Source: an uncultured Actinomycetes bacterium (GTDB taxonomy: Bacteria > Actinomycetota > Coriobacteriia > Coriobacteriales > Atopobiaceae). Taken from it: a stretch of 64,000 nt of DNA. The position numbers and the translations under genes were made by a program. Shown here in pieces: positions 26,356-35,541 of the stretch (the first letter of the stretch is position 1; each line of letters opens with the position of its first letter). Below the pieces are notes generated by a model, which was not told the DNA's origin, searched no databases, and was given only the letters and a program-made list of their open reading frames with translations. The stretch is from NCBI GenBank assembly GCA_900314645.1, contig OMWB01000001.1:1-64000 (forward strand), written 5' to 3'.

Positions 26356-28431
26356 ATGAGGTATCGGATCGAGCATGAGGTGCCCGGACGCATTCGCGTG
26401 TGTCTCGATGGTGCCGTTCCAGAGTGTGACGTCGATGCGCTTTCGCAAGCCGTGCTCGGCTGCGCGGCGATACATAAGGTGACCATCTTCCCACGTATTG
26501 GTTCGCTGGCCGTCTGCTATAGCGATGCCAGCTGTCGCGCTGAGGTTCTTCGTCACCTTGGACGCATAGACGAAGACATGATGGCTGCCACGCGTGCTGA
26601 ATGCTCGGTTGCGCTGGCTCCGCGCACACATTCCCTCCTGCTCGATATCGCAGACCTCGTTGGCGGCTTTTATCTGCGCAAATGGTTTCTGCCCAGCATC
26701 CTGCGCACCATATGGACGCTCTGGCACTACCGTCGTTACCTCTGGGCGGCGCTCCGCTCGCTTGCACATCCGCGGCTTGATGTGCCAGTGCTGGATGCCT
26801 CGGCCATTGGAGTCTCACTTGTTCAGGCAGATCCCGCAACGGCTGCCGAGACGATGTTCTTGCTTGACTTTGAAGAGACGCTCGAAGACTACACGCGCGC
26901 CCGCTCGCAAAACGAGTTGATATACTCGCTGCTCACGGTCCCGGAATCAGCGCAGCTTGTCAGGCATGGACAAGAGGAGGCAGTGCCCGCACGTGATCTT
27001 GCGGAAGGCGACCTCATCGTGCTGCGCACGGGCATGCCGGTGCCCATTGACGGCACCGTCGAGCGCGGTGTTGCCATGGTGAACCAGGCGGCATTGACGG
27101 GCGAACCACTCGCTGTTGAACGTACCGTTGGAGACGACGTCTTCGCTGGCACTGCCGTTGAGGAGGGCGAGGTCTTTGTGCGGGTGCGCGCCACCACGGG
27201 CAAGACCAAGCTTCGGGCAATCGTTACGATGGTGGAGCAATCCTCGGCTCTTCGCTCGTATCGTCAGGAGCGCCGTGATCGTCTCGCGGATGCCATCGTC
27301 CCTTGGAACTTCCTTTTGGCTGCCCTCGTAGGTGTGGCGACGCGCGATATCACCAAGGTCGCAGCTTCGCTGATGGTTGACTACTCGTGCGCGCTCAAGC
27401 TGACAGGGTCCATCTCGGTCTTGGCGGCCATGAGCGAGAGCGCTCGCCTAGGCTTTACGGTCAAGGGGTCCAAGCACTTTGAGCGCGTCGCTGCGGCAGA
27501 CACCATCGTGTTTGACAAAACGGGCACCCTTACCGAGGCAACGCCACAGGTCACCAAGGTGATGGGCTTCAACGGCTGGAGCCGCACGCGCGTTTTGAGG
27601 CTGGCTGCCTGCTTAGAGGAGCACTATCCGCATCCCGTGGCCCGTGCGGTGGTGAATGCCGCCTCCGAGGCAAACCTCAAGCATCGTGAGCGTCACGCCG
27701 ACGTGGAGTACATCGTTGCGCACGGCCTCGCATCGTCAGTGGGTGGGGTCCGCGTGGTTATCGGGTCGCGCCATTTTGTGGTGGAAGATGAGCACGTCGA
27801 GGTTTTGCCAGAGGTTCGTCAGCGCATCATGGACGAAATGGGCGGCCTCTCGGTGCTCTATCTAGCGTATGACGGGCAGCTCGTGGGAGCTCTCGGTATC
27901 GAAGACCCGCTCAAACCCGGTGCCGCCGAAGCGGTGGCCGACCTGCAGCGTCTTGGGTTCAAGCACGTCATCATGCTGACGGGTGACAACTTGGCCGCGG
28001 CTCGGCGCGTTGCCCATGCGGCAGGCATCACCGAGTTCCAGGCAAACATGCTGCCCGAAGACAAGCACGCCTTCGTGGAACGTCTACAACGCGAGGGAAG
28101 ACATGTCGTCATGGTGGGAGACGGCGTCAACGACTCGCCTGCGCTCTCGGCGGCCGACGTGGGTGTGGCCATGGCGGCCGGAACCGCCATCGCGCGTGAG
28201 GTGGCGGACATCACGCTGACGGATTCTGACCTACAGTCGCTTGTGAGGCTCAGGAGGATTAGCCAAGGCCTTGACCGGCGCTTTGATCAGTCGTTCAGAA
28301 CCATCATGGGCTTCAACTCACTCCTGCTTGCGCTGGGCATTGCGGGTGTCATTACGCCGCAAACCTCGTCGCTTCTGCATAACGGGTCGACGGTACTTTT
28401 GGGAACGACGGCAACGCGAAGCTATCTGTAA
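26356..28431 (+). CDS. Heavy-metal translocating P1B-type ATPase
   Basis: The 691-residue pump has an N-terminal degenerate HMA-like domain (about 1-70, no CxxC), actuator TGEP, phosphorylation motif DKTGT (Asp387), the P1B-specific HP dipeptide in EEHYPHPVARA, TGDN and GDGVNDSPAL. The membrane metal motif is SCALK (Cys345), not the usual CPC of copper/zinc pumps, so metal choice cannot be read directly; Mn or Fe export is one possibility from related pumps. It is coupled to the DUF6110 gene. Heme, Cu or Zn transport is not supported. Confidence 0.88.
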   Translation: MRYRIEHEVPGRIRVCLDGAVPECDVDALSQAVLGCAAIHKVTIFPRIGSLAVCYSDASCRAEVLRHLGRIDEDMMAATRAECSVALAPRTHSLLLDIADLVGGFYLRKWFLPSILRTIWTLWHYRRYLWAALRSLAHPRLDVPVLDASAIGVSLVQADPATAAETMFLLDFEETLEDYTRARSQNELIYSLLTVPESAQLVRHGQEEAVPARDLAEGDLIVLRTGMPVPIDGTVERGVAMVNQAALTGEPLAVERTVGDDVFAGTAVEEGEVFVRVRATTGKTKLRAIVTMVEQSSALRSYRQERRDRLADAIVPWNFLLAALVGVATRDITKVAASLMVDYSCALKLTGSISVLAAMSESARLGFTVKGSKHFERVAAADTIVFDKTGTLTEATPQVTKVMGFNGWSRTRVLRLAACLEEHYPHPVARAVVNAASEANLKHRERHADVEYIVAHGLASSVGGVRVVIGSRHFVVEDEHVEVLPEVRQRIMDEMGGLSVLYLAYDGQLVGALGIEDPLKPGAAEAVADLQRLGFKHVIMLTGDNLAAARRVAHAAGITEFQANMLPEDKHAFVERLQREGRHVVMVGDGVNDSPALSAADVGVAMAAGTAIAREVADITLTDSDLQSLVRLRRISQGLDRRFDQSFRTIMGFNSLLLALGIAGVITPQTSSLLHNGSTVLLGTTATRSYL

Positions 28432-28572
28432 CTGCAACAGATGAGATACGCAACGAAGTGCGAGAAAGCTGCGTGGCAGTTTCGTGGTGGAAACTCATTC
28501 GTGACCTATTTTACTCACGGTGTGCAATACTGCTCAGGCTGTGAAGAATTGCACAGAGTGAGAAAGGTTCCT

Positions 28573-29286
28573 ATGCCGACTATTGCTCAAGAAAAGGCAA
28601 CGGCGCCGGGCATCAACCGACGCAGCCGGCGTACGCGCATTGCGCTGCGCGATGCTTTGGCGGCTGAGATTCAGGCGACTGGAGACCTCAGCCAAGTAAC
28701 GGTGACGGCGGTGACTGACCGCGCTGACGTGACGCGCCGTACGTTTTACTCCCACTACCGTGACATCCCCGATCTCGTGCGCTGCATTGAGGACGAGGCT
28801 CTTGAGGAGATGCGCCCCTATGTCGCGCGCATCTCAGAGACGACGCTTGACCAGCTCAAGGTTGCGCTCGACAAGTTCCAGCCATGCCCGGGCGCGACGG
28901 AATTCCTGACGTACTTCAAGAAGAACGGATCGTATCTGGCCGCGCTTCTAGGTGACGGGGGAGACCCTGGCTTCTCGAAGCGCCTGAGCGAAATGGTGCG
29001 CGAGCAGGCACATGATCGTGTTGCGGAGGGCTTTATCGTTCCGCACGCAAACGTCTTGATTGACTACTATCTCACCTTTGTCATTTCGGCCGAAGTGGGT
29101 GTACTGGTCCGCTGGCTCTCCACAGGCATGCGCGAGCCGGTGGGCATCGTTGCTCGCATGATGACCGCAATGCTGTTCGTACGTCCCGGCGACCTCTATG
29201 GTCGCCCCATCGGTTTCGATATTCCTTCGATTGCCCCCCAGTTTGTCTCACGGAGGAAGGAGCTCCTCAATGGTTCGGACAACTGA
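28573..29286 (+). CDS. TetR family transcriptional regulator
   Basis: The 237-residue product has the N-terminal TetR helix-turn-helix (RTRIALRDALAAEI through VTRRTFYSHYRDIPDLV, about 17-70) and a helical ligand domain typical of the TetR C-terminal class found in Gram-positives. ATG at 28573 follows AGAAAGG. Its 3' end overlaps the start of the dehydratase activase gene by 17 bases, so it likely governs that gene and itself. The imperfect palindrome CTGTGAAGAATTGCACAG (28539-28556) just upstream is a candidate operator. Confidence 0.82.
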   Translation: MPTIAQEKATAPGINRRSRRTRIALRDALAAEIQATGDLSQVTVTAVTDRADVTRRTFYSHYRDIPDLVRCIEDEALEEMRPYVARISETTLDQLKVALDKFQPCPGATEFLTYFKKNGSYLAALLGDGGDPGFSKRLSEMVREQAHDRVAEGFIVPHANVLIDYYLTFVISAEVGVLVRWLSTGMREPVGIVARMMTAMLFVRPGDLYGRPIGFDIPSIAPQFVSRRKELLNGSDN

Positions 29287-32200
29287 TTCCCACCGTGCGC
29301 AGAGCGCCGCACGCTATGCCATGCCGCTGCGTCAGGATGGCGCCGAGCTCAGCCCGGCAAATCCCGTCGATTTCAGGCATGCCAACCTTCGTCTGGGCAT
29401 TGATGTGGGCTCCACCACGGTGAAGCTGGCCGTCATCGATGCCAACGACAACCTGGTATATGCCAACTACGAGCGTCACCACACGGACATCCGTGCCACG
29501 GCACGCCAGCTGTTCGAGCGCGCCCAGCGCGTGCTGGGCGGTGCACGCATGCGTGTGTCCATTACGGGTTCTGGTGGCATGCTGCTTGCCAAATGGCTTG
29601 ACCTCGAGTTTGTTCAGGAGGTTATCGCCTCGAAACGTGCCGTCGAGACGCTCATTCCTCAGACCGACGTCGCCATCGAGCTCGGTGGCGAGGACGCTAA
29701 GATCATCTACTTCGACAATGGCATCGAGCAGCGCATGAACGGCACCTGTGCCGGTGGCACCGGTGCGTTCATCGACCAGATGGCGTCGCTGCTTGAGACC
29801 GATGCTCCCGGCTTGAACGAGCTTGCCAAGGGGGCAACGCACATCTATCCCATCGCAAGCCGTTGCGGCGTCTTCGCCAAGTCTGACGTTCAGCCGCTGC
29901 TCAACGAGGGCGCAGCACCGGCCGACGTTGCCTGCTCTGTGCTGCAGGCGGTGGCCAACCAGACGGTCTCTGGCCTGGCATGTGGTCACCCCATTCGTGG
30001 CTACGTCGCCTTCCTCGGTGGTCCGTTGCAGTACCTGTCGGAGCTGCGCAAGCGCTTCTACGAGACGCTTGACCTCGACGAGGAGCATCGTATCGTTCCC
30101 AAGAACGCGCACCTGTTTGTGGCTACTGGTGCAGCGCTTGCTGGCGAGACGGAGAAGACCGTCACCTTTGCGCAGGTCATCGACGCGCTTGCCAACCTCA
30201 AGGATACGCAGGGCTCAGAGGTCGCGCGTCTTGACCCGCTCTTTGCCACTGACGAGGACTACTACGCCTTCAAGCGTCGTCATGACAAGGAGGTCGTCCC
30301 GCGCGGCAACCTCGGTGACTATCGCGGCCGTGTGTTCATCGGCCTCGATGCGGGTTCTACAACCATGAAGGCCGCGGTGGTGGGCGAGCACGGCGAGCTC
30401 CTGTACACTTGGTACGGCAACAACAACGGTGACGTGCTGGGTACCGCGCGCAAGATCATGGATGACATCTATCGGAGCCTGCCTGAGGGCGTGACCATCG
30501 GCCATGTGACTACGACGGGCTATGGCGAGGGCATCCTCATCGAGGCGCTCCGTGCCGACAGCGGTGAGATCGAGACGGTCGCGCACCTGCGTGGTGCGCA
30601 GGCCTTCGTCCCCGATGTCGAGTTCATCTTGGACATCGGTGGCCAGGACATGAAGTGCCTGCAGGTGGGCGAGGGCATCATCGAGCATATCTCGCTCAAC
30701 GAGGCCTGCTCTTCGGGCTGCGGATCGTTCATTGCGAGCTTCGCGGACTCGATGGGCATGAGCGTGCAGGACTTTGCCGCTACGGCCCTGCACGGCAAGC
30801 AGCCGGTGGACCTCGGCAGCCGCTGCACGGTGTTCATGAACAGCCGCGTCAAGCAGGCCCAGAAGGAAGGCGCAACCATCGGCGACGTGGCCGCGGGCCT
30901 CAGCTACTCCGTCATCAAGAACGCCCTCTTCAAGGTCATCAAGCTGCGCGATTACGAGCAGATTGGCAAGTACGTGGTGGTGCAGGGCGGAACCTTCATG
31001 TCTGACGCCACGCTGCGTGCGTTCGAGCTGCTCACGGGCCGTGAGGTCATCCGTCCTGACATCGCGGGTACGATGGGTGCCTACGGTGCGGCGCTGCTCG
31101 CGCGTGAACGTGCGGGCGAGGATGGCGTCTCCACCCTGCTTTCCAAGGACGAGATTGACCATCTGCAAGTTAAGCATTCCAAGGTTCATTGTGGTCGCTG
31201 CTCCAATAACTGCCTGCTCACCATCAACGACTTTGGTGGTGGCCACCGCTTCATCACGGGCAACCGTTGCGAGAAGGGCGCTGGCAGCAAGCGCAACAAG
31301 GTCGAGGCACCCAATCTCTTCAAGTACAAGAACGAGCTGCTCTTCAACCGTCCGTGTCTCTCGCCTGACGAGGCTCCGCGCGGTACGGTGGGCATCCCTC
31401 GCGCGCTCAACATGTACGAGAACTACCCGTTCTGGCATGCCTTCTTTACCAAGCTGGGCTTTGCGGTGGTGCTCTCAGACCAGACCACCAAGAAGACCTA
31501 CGAAGCGGGCATCGAGTCGATGCCGTCGGAGTCCGTCTGCTACCCCGCAAAGCTGAGCCACGGCCACATCATGAACCTCCTGGGCAAGAACCCGGACTTC
31601 ATCTGGATGCCGTGCGTGCGCTGGGAGCGTCAGGAGGACGACACCGCCACCAACCACTACAACTGCCCCATCGTCATGAGCTATCCCCAGGCGCTGGAGT
31701 TGAACGTTGACGAGTTGGCCGCGCCGGACATCGAGTACCTCTGCCCGTTCCTCCCGTACGACAATAAACACGAGCTCAAGCGCCGTCTGTACGAGGTGGT
31801 CAGCCAGCAGCGCGAGGCCGATGCCAAGGTGGGCAAGGGCCGCTTCTGCGGCAAGCACATCACCCGCGCCGAGATCGACGAGGCCGTCAACGAGGCATGG
31901 GAGGCAGACCTCCAGTTCAAGGAGGACATCCGTCGTGCTGGTGACAACGCGCTCGCCTGGATCGAGGAGCATGACGGCCACGGCATCGTGCTTGCGGGCC
32001 GTCCGTATCACAACGACCCAGAGATCAACCACGCCATCCCTGAGCTCGTCAACGGGTTTGGCTTTGCGGTGCTCACCGAGGACTCGGTGGCTCACAAGAT
32101 GCAGCCCGAGCGTCCCATCCGCGTGGTTGACCAGTGGATGTACCACAGCCGCCTGTACCGTGCCGCACGCTTCGTGGCCAGCAGGAACGACCTCGACCTC

Positions 32201-33868
32201 ATCCAGCTCAACAGCTTTGGCTGCGGCCTTGATGCGCTGACCACCGACGAGGTGCAGGAGATCCTCGAGGCCAGCGGCAAGATCTACACCGTGCTCAAGA
32301 TTGACGAGGTCTCTAACCTGGGCGCCGCGCGCATCCGTGTGCGCTCGCTCATGGCGGCTCTCAAGGAGCAGCGCGAGGAGCTCGAGCGTCAGGTTGCCGC
32401 GGGCACCTATGAGGTTGTCGACCCCGAGGACGAGGTGCGCACCAGCGTCGTGCCAGCTGACGGAACCGTGCGTGTGCCCATCCATCGTCGCGCGGCGTCT
32501 GCCGCCTTCCCCAAGGTGCGCTACACCAAGGAGATGCAGGACGCAGGCTATACCATCCTCTGCCCCATGATGTCCCCCGTGCACTTCGACCTTGCCGAGG
32601 CAATATTGCGCTCGGTGGGCTACAACCTCGTGCTGCTGCCCCCGGTTGATCACGGCGCGGTTGAGGCGGGTCTGAAGTACGTCAACAACGACATCTGCTA
32701 CCCGTCCATCCTCGTGTGCGGACAGATCATGAACGCCATCGAAAGTGGCAAGTACGACCTGTCACGTACGGCCGTCATCATCTCGCAGACTGGCGGTGGC
32801 TGCCGTGCCACCAACTACATCGCACTGATCCGCAAGGCGCTCAAGGATGCGGGCCATCCCGAGATTCCGGTCATCTCGCTCTCCACGGCAAGCAACCTCG
32901 ACGAAGAGAACTCGGGCTTCAGCATCAAGGATCCGGCGCTGCTCATGCACGCGGTATACGCCATTCTGTACGGCGACCTCATCATGCAGTGCCTCTATCG
33001 CGTCCGCCCCTACGAGGCGGAGCCAGGCTCGGCCGACCGTCTGTACGACTCGTTCATGTCACGTGCGTGCATACAGGTACCCCGTGCCAACAGGCGTTCG
33101 TTCTACAGGCTGTGCGAAGACACCGTCAAGGCCTTCGACGCGCTGCCGTTGGTCAATGACCGCTCCAAGCCCCGCGTAGGCGTGGTGGGCGAGATTCTCG
33201 TCAAGTACCATCCCACGGCCAACAACCAGGTGGTGCGCGTCATCGAGAGCGAAGGCTGCGAGGCAAACGTGCCGGGCCTGATGGACTTCTTCCTGTTTGG
33301 CCTTGCCAACCAGCGCAGCATGCGCAAGGAGATCGGCGCGAGTGCCAAGAAGTACTTCACGCATTGGATGGGCATCTCGTTCATTCATAGCTTGCGTGAG
33401 CCCATCAACGAGATGCTGCGTGCGTCCGAGCGATTCGAGCCGTATGGTTCCATCTACGACCTGCAGGAGAAGGCGTCGGAGGTGCTGTCGCTGTGCAACA
33501 CGATGGGCGAAGGCTGGCTCTTGACGGCCGAGATGCTCGAGCTGGTTGAGACGGGCACGCCCAACATCGTGTGCTGCTCGCCGTTTGCGTGCCTGCCCAA
33601 CCACGTGGTGGGCAAGTCCGTCATCAAGCGCATCAGGCAGATGTACCCGGAGTCGAACATCGTCGCGGTTGACTATGACCCCGGCGCGTCCGAGGTCAAC
33701 CAGCTCAACCGTATCAAGCTCATGATCTCGGTTGCCAAGGAGAACTGGAAGCAGGGCAAGGGCTTCGACTTCGAGACCAAAGGCGATGAGCTGTCCGACA
33801 ACCCCATTCGTCTGTCTCCCGAGCAGGTCTTAGAGCTTGAGAGGCTGAAGGAGACGGTCGTTCGCTAA
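29270..33868 (+). CDS. 2-hydroxyacyl-CoA dehydratase activase, giant fused form
   Basis: The 1532-residue protein has two BadF/BcrA-type ATPase domains: the first from GIDVGSTTVKLA (residue 43) with NGTCAGGTGAF and SRCGVFAKSD, the second from GLDAGSTTMKAA (about 358) with NEACSSGCGSF and SRCTVFMNSR. The cysteines should hold a 4Fe-4S cluster. A Cys-rich link HCGRCSNNC (about 640) leads to a DUF2229 region and a C-terminal HgdB-like part. Such activases use ATP to drive an electron into radical dehydratases of amino-acid fermentation. No separate dehydratase genes are next to it. ATG at 29270 follows GGAGGAAGGAG and overlaps the TetR gene. Confidence 0.9.
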   Translation: MVRTTDSHRAQSAARYAMPLRQDGAELSPANPVDFRHANLRLGIDVGSTTVKLAVIDANDNLVYANYERHHTDIRATARQLFERAQRVLGGARMRVSITGSGGMLLAKWLDLEFVQEVIASKRAVETLIPQTDVAIELGGEDAKIIYFDNGIEQRMNGTCAGGTGAFIDQMASLLETDAPGLNELAKGATHIYPIASRCGVFAKSDVQPLLNEGAAPADVACSVLQAVANQTVSGLACGHPIRGYVAFLGGPLQYLSELRKRFYETLDLDEEHRIVPKNAHLFVATGAALAGETEKTVTFAQVIDALANLKDTQGSEVARLDPLFATDEDYYAFKRRHDKEVVPRGNLGDYRGRVFIGLDAGSTTMKAAVVGEHGELLYTWYGNNNGDVLGTARKIMDDIYRSLPEGVTIGHVTTTGYGEGILIEALRADSGEIETVAHLRGAQAFVPDVEFILDIGGQDMKCLQVGEGIIEHISLNEACSSGCGSFIASFADSMGMSVQDFAATALHGKQPVDLGSRCTVFMNSRVKQAQKEGATIGDVAAGLSYSVIKNALFKVIKLRDYEQIGKYVVVQGGTFMSDATLRAFELLTGREVIRPDIAGTMGAYGAALLARERAGEDGVSTLLSKDEIDHLQVKHSKVHCGRCSNNCLLTINDFGGGHRFITGNRCEKGAGSKRNKVEAPNLFKYKNELLFNRPCLSPDEAPRGTVGIPRALNMYENYPFWHAFFTKLGFAVVLSDQTTKKTYEAGIESMPSESVCYPAKLSHGHIMNLLGKNPDFIWMPCVRWERQEDDTATNHYNCPIVMSYPQALELNVDELAAPDIEYLCPFLPYDNKHELKRRLYEVVSQQREADAKVGKGRFCGKHITRAEIDEAVNEAWEADLQFKEDIRRAGDNALAWIEEHDGHGIVLAGRPYHNDPEINHAIPELVNGFGFAVLTEDSVAHKMQPERPIRVVDQWMYHSRLYRAARFVASRNDLDLIQLNSFGCGLDALTTDEVQEILEASGKIYTVLKIDEVSNLGAARIRVRSLMAALKEQREELERQVAAGTYEVVDPEDEVRTSVVPADGTVRVPIHRRAASAAFPKVRYTKEMQDAGYTILCPMMSPVHFDLAEAILRSVGYNLVLLPPVDHGAVEAGLKYVNNDICYPSILVCGQIMNAIESGKYDLSRTAVIISQTGGGCRATNYIALIRKALKDAGHPEIPVISLSTASNLDEENSGFSIKDPALLMHAVYAILYGDLIMQCLYRVRPYEAEPGSADRLYDSFMSRACIQVPRANRRSFYRLCEDTVKAFDALPLVNDRSKPRVGVVGEILVKYHPTANNQVVRVIESEGCEANVPGLMDFFLFGLANQRSMRKEIGASAKKYFTHWMGISFIHSLREPINEMLRASERFEPYGSIYDLQEKASEVLSLCNTMGEGWLLTAEMLELVETGTPNIVCCSPFACLPNHVVGKSVIKRIRQMYPESNIVAVDYDPGASEVNQLNRIKLMISVAKENWKQGKGFDFETKGDELSDNPIRLSPEQVLELERLKETVVR

Positions 33869-33875
33869 GATATGG

Positions 33876-33903
33876 GGCGCACGGAGCATAGGTTCCGTGC
33901 GCC
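33876..33903 (+). terminator. Terminator after the dehydratase activase
   Basis: GGCGCACGGA (33876-33885) pairs perfectly with TCCGTGCGCC (33894-33903), followed by TCATTCGTTTT. It lies only 26 bp before the RDD gene, so it may also act as an attenuator. Confidence 0.75.
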
Positions 33904-33928
33904 TCATTCGTTTTCAGGGGAGTTGACC

Positions 33929-34597
33929 ATGGCAAAGAAGCGCAAGAAGCAGCAGGTTCGCAAGCAGCAACCGGCGGCAAAGCGGCAGGTGGTTGAGGAG
34001 GCGGAGGTCGCGTCCCAGCCCAAAACGTGGGGCGACCGCATGGTTGAGCAGCTCAATGCCTGGCCGCTGATGACGCGCATCCTGGCGTTCATCATCGACT
34101 TCATATGCGGTGCCGTGGCGACGGTGGCCGTCATCGCTTTGCCGTACTACTTCATGACGGGCGGAAAGACGGTCAGCACGCTCTCTGACTATCTTGAGGC
34201 CGGCGTCTCCATGCCTGTTGTCGTCCTGCTCGTGCTGGTGGCGCTCTTCTTCAGCTGGTGCTACTACGTGCTGATTCCTACACGTGTATGGCCTGGCCAA
34301 ACGCTGGGCAAGCATCTGGGCGGGCTCGAGATGGTCATGACGGACGGCAGCGCAGCGACTATAGATACCCTTACGGCGCGCTGGTTCGTCATGCTTATCG
34401 CAGAGACGCCGTTCATGGCAGTGACCTCCTACGTGATGCAGCTGGTGGGCCTGGCGGCGGGAAACACCGTGCTGAGCGCGTGGCAGATGGTCGGCATTGC
34501 AGGCTCGCTCATCTCGCTCGTCATGATGATTCGGAGCAAGGATCACCGTGCCTTGCACGACCGCGTGGCTGGCACGTGGGTGTATTCGGACAACTGA
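33929..34597 (+). CDS. RDD family membrane protein
   Basis: The 222-residue protein starts with a Lys/Gln-rich cytoplasmic tail (KKRKKQQVRKQQ) and then has three to four hydrophobic segments. The RDD motif residues are seen in TRILAFIIDFICG (Arg and Asp) and in the closing DHRALHDRVAGT. Function is unknown; some family members have been linked to ion transport. ATG at 33929 follows AGGGGAG. A 53-bp hairpin begins directly after its stop codon. Confidence 0.82.
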   Translation: MAKKRKKQQVRKQQPAAKRQVVEEAEVASQPKTWGDRMVEQLNAWPLMTRILAFIIDFICGAVATVAVIALPYYFMTGGKTVSTLSDYLEAGVSMPVVVLLVLVALFFSWCYYVLIPTRVWPGQTLGKHLGGLEMVMTDGSAATIDTLTARWFVMLIAETPFMAVTSYVMQLVGLAAGNTVLSAWQMVGIAGSLISLVMMIRSKDHRALHDRVAGTWVYSDN

Positions 34598-34598
34598 G

Positions 34599-34710
34599 GC
34601 GGATGTTGACGCTGCGGGGACGGTCTTGGTCAACAACAGCTGGGCGCGGGTCTTGAAACCCGCGCCCAGCTGTTGTTGACCAAGACCGTCCCCGCAGCGT
34701 CAACATCCGC
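34599..34710. repeat. 53-bp perfect hairpin between convergent genes
   Basis: The arm 34599-34651 is the exact reverse complement of 34658-34710, with a 6-base loop. The outer part (ATGTTGACGCTGCGGGG, GGTCAACA) is shared with the hairpin at 22598-22705, while the inner core (CAGCTGGGCGCGGGT) differs. It lies between convergent RDD and HD-domain genes and may end transcription of both. Confidence 0.9.
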
Positions 34711-34722
34711 AAGGGAGCACTG

Positions 34723-35541
34723 CTAGTAATGAAACGCCTGGTAGGTGATGTCGTTACGGTCCATCGCAACGAGGACTGAACCTATTCCGCCCTCATCGAT
34801 GGCGTTGGCGAGCGCCTCAAAGAGGGAGGTCGCGGGATCCAGGATCTCGTTAAGCCGCTTGGCGTAGCACGCTGGGAAGACGTAGTGCTTGTCCGATGCG
34901 GTCTCGATGTCCAGCGAGAGCTTTTGCCATTGCCCGCTTTCGTCGTAAAAGACCGAAAGAAAGTAATAGCGCTGTTCATCCAGCGGGATGCGCTTGCGCC
35001 ACGTCGGCGGGTTGAGTGCGGCATCAAAGTGGTCCATCGAGTCATCAAGAAGCGCCAAGGCCATCTGGTACTTCACATAGCGGCGACGATCTTTGGGAGT
35101 CATGGTATCAAGGCGCGACAGGTTAGAGTTGTGCCTCAGGTCCGCGATCTTGACGGCACGAGCCAGCGGTTTGTCTCTCAGGCCAAGCACATAATCGAGG
35201 TACGGCGTCCGGCTGTCATGGGTGAGCGCGAGGACCGCCTCGATTACCTCGTCAGGCATACCGGCATCCTTGAGGGTTTGCGGCGTGTAGCCCGCGTCCT
35301 CGATGGTGTCGTGCAGCAGCGCGACGCACGCTTCGGCCTCCGTGCGCATCTGGTCAGCCAGATGGAAGGGGTGGTACACGTACGGAAGACCTGACTTGTC
35401 TCGCTGATTCTTGTGTGCCTTAAAGGAGAGTACAAGCGCCCGCTTGGTGAGCGGTGTGTACGGCATGCCCTGATCAGTCGGCGGCCAAAAGACTTGTTTG
35501 TGCCCATCTACCTGCGGTGGATTGATGAATGAATAGCTCAC
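34723..35541 (-). CDS. HD-domain phosphohydrolase, SpoT/MESH1-like
   Basis: The 272-residue protein has an HD hydrolase domain with the SpoT-type motifs in order: YVYHPFHLADQM, ALLHDTIEDAGY and KIADLRHNSNL, followed by a C-terminal region of about 110 residues of unknown role. The HDTIED form is that of (p)ppGpp hydrolases, but no synthetase domain is present. The start is GTG at 35541, preceded by AGGAGG and overlapping the stop of the ADP-ribosylglycohydrolase gene (GTGA), so the two are translated together. The substrate may be an alarmone or another nucleotide. Confidence 0.8.
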   Translation of the reverse strand: MSYSFINPPQVDGHKQVFWPPTDQGMPYTPLTKRALVLSFKAHKNQRDKSGLPYVYHPFHLADQMRTEAEACVALLHDTIEDAGYTPQTLKDAGMPDEVIEAVLALTHDSRTPYLDYVLGLRDKPLARAVKIADLRHNSNLSRLDTMTPKDRRRYVKYQMALALLDDSMDHFDAALNPPTWRKRIPLDEQRYYFLSVFYDESGQWQKLSLDIETASDKHYVFPACYAKRLNEILDPATSLFEALANAIDEGGIGSVLVAMDRNDITYQAFHY

